A DNA stretch of 16,281 nt, taken from assembly GCA_023435985.1 (NCBI GenBank), contig JAEZKY010000202.1, positions 1 to 16,281 of the forward strand. The letters are read 5' to 3'. Within the stretch, counting starts at the first letter, position 1. Every line of letters starts with the position of its first letter. The translations under genes were made by a program, and so were the position numbers. The notes below the pieces were generated by a model. It made no database searches and was not told the DNA's origin. It was given only the letters and a program-made list of their open reading frames with translations. The DNA comes from Bacillota bacterium (lineage in GTDB: Bacteria > Bacillota > Clostridia > Clostridiales > Clostridiaceae). Below are positions 15,543 to 16,281 of this stretch, in pieces.

Positions 15543-16281
15543 ATAGAAATATCTTTCTTAATTTTTCAATTGTATCATCCATATCAACAGGACCATTCCA
15601 TATAAATAGTCCATTTTCATGAAGATAATCTGCATTTTTAATATTATCGAACACTTCATATTCAAAATATTTTATTGCTTCATTTCTTAGAAAATTCCCT
15701 GAAACAATTGGTCGTGAAGTAATACCTTGCTCAGCTAAAATCTGTACAAGTTCATCTCTAGTAAAAGGAGATTCCGATGTAAGTATTATTGAAAATCCAA
15801 ACCATGACGATTCACCAAATTCTTCTTGGGTAATAATATATCTTACATTATCAAATATTTTTTTAATCTTTTTTGCATTTTCACGTCTTTTTTCTACAAA
15901 TAAAGGCAATTTTTTCAATTGTTCTATCCCTATTGCTGCTTCTATTTCTAAAGGTCTTAAATTGTAACCTGGTAAAACAAAATTAAACAATTCATAGAAA
16001 TCATTTTCTTTTTTTGTATGTATTTCGCTATTACTTGGTAAATTTCTAGTCCACCCATGTGCTCTTATGCACAACATTAATTCATATAGTTCTTTATTAT
16101 CCGTTAGGGCAAATCCGCCTTCCATAGTACATATATGGTGTGAAAAAAAAGTACTAAATGTACCTATATCTCCATAAGTTCCAAGAAATTTACCATCTAA
16201 CTTTCCTCCCATCGACTCACAATTATCTTCAAATAATGCAATATTTTTATCAATGCATATATCCTTTAGTTGTCTATAATC
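15541..16281 (-). CDS. ColD/RfbH-type DegT-fold 3-dehydratase, 5' end cut by window edge
   Basis: The C-terminal 246 residues of a DegT-family protein; the frame stays open to the right edge, so the ATG at 16212 is internal. Just before that ATG the frame reads IALFEDNCES, containing the PLP-ring Asp. The next landmark, FSTFFSHHICTMEGG (16154 down to 16114), aligns with the Schiff-base lysine motif of true aminotransferases, but a His stands where the Lys should be (codon 16138-16140). That His is the mark of ColD and RfbH, which use PMP/PLP to remove the C3 hydroxyl of a 4-keto-6-deoxy nucleotide sugar instead of transaminating. Downstream, FNFVLPGYNLRPLEIEAAIG matches the substrate loop of the family. 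It is followed 10 bases later by gmd. GDP-4-keto-6-deoxymannose 3-dehydratase is the best reading; substrate identity is inferred from the neighbouring gmd. Confidence 0.85.
   Translation of the reverse strand, partial: DYRQLKDICIDKNIALFEDNCESMGGKLDGKFLGTYGDIGTFSTFFSHHICTMEGGFALTDNKELYELMLCIRAHGWTRNLPSNSEIHTKKENDFYELFNFVLPGYNLRPLEIEAAIGIEQLKKLPLFVEKRRENAKKIKKIFDNVRYIITQEEFGESSWFGFSIILTSESPFTRDELVQILAEQGITSRPIVSGNFLRNEAIKYFEYEVFDNIKNADYLHENGLFIWNGPVDMDDTIEKLRKIFL

Noticed and set aside
16138..16212. Reading the right-edge DegT protein as a complete gene starting at the ATG at 16212
   Set aside because: The frame continues upstream to the window edge with family-typical sequence (IALFEDNCES), so the ATG is internal and the gene is partial.

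Overview
The window is a single run of 16 genes, all on the minus strand, so transcription goes from position 16281 towards position 1. Base composition is very AT-rich, and the coding sequences favour AGA (Arg), ATA (Ile) and A/T-ending codons. Strong AGGAGG-like ribosome binding sites precede most genes. This fits a low-GC Firmicute, most likely a Clostridium-type anaerobe; the species cannot be named from this sequence. The content is that of a surface-glycan locus (cell-surface polysaccharide or flagellin/S-layer glycosylation): nucleotide-sugar enzymes, glycosyltransferases and glycan-modifying enzymes. There are no mobile elements, RNA genes or CRISPR arrays that I can see. The largest gap between genes is 83 bases, so no stretch over 300 bases lacks a gene. 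I found no convincing internal promoter or terminator.

Right block (about 10.8-16.3 kb, transcribed first): GDP-deoxysugar synthesis. In order of transcription: a DegT-fold enzyme cut by the right edge, whose PLP lysine is replaced by histidine (ColD/RfbH-type 3-dehydratase); GDP-mannose 4,6-dehydratase (gmd); two tandem GDP-fucose-synthase-like proteins; and a transketolase split into N- and C-terminal subunits. Gmd makes GDP-4-keto-6-deoxymannose. The first Fcl keeps every catalytic residue and can make GDP-L-fucose, or GDP-colitose if the ColD-like enzyme acts first. The second Fcl keeps the reductase residues but has lost the epimerase Cys and His. With the transketolase pair, this suggests (inference) a branched-chain dideoxy sugar made by C2 transfer to a 4-ketosugar, followed by simple reduction.

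Middle block (about 6.5-10.8 kb): a GT10-family (fucosyltransferase-like) enzyme carrying an extra C-terminal Rossmann-like domain, then a LegB-like 4,6-dehydratase, a LegC-like aminotransferase and a PglD/LegH-like acetyltransferase. These three enzymes are the set for a nucleotide-linked 2,4-diacetamido-2,4,6-trideoxyhexose (bacillosamine type). The later legionaminic-acid enzymes are not in the window.

Left block (1 to about 6.5 kb): a degenerate extended-SDR protein, a short sugar-1-phosphate nucleotidyltransferase, a GT-B glycosyltransferase with an N-terminal Rossmann-like domain, a glutamine-hydrolysing asparagine-synthetase-family amidotransferase, a small stand-alone Rossmann-like protein, and a group-1 glycosyltransferase cut by the left edge. 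Together the locus appears to make at least two unusual sugars, link them with at least three glycosyltransferases, and possibly amidate the product. Several starts were moved to internal ATGs because of Shine-Dalgarno position.
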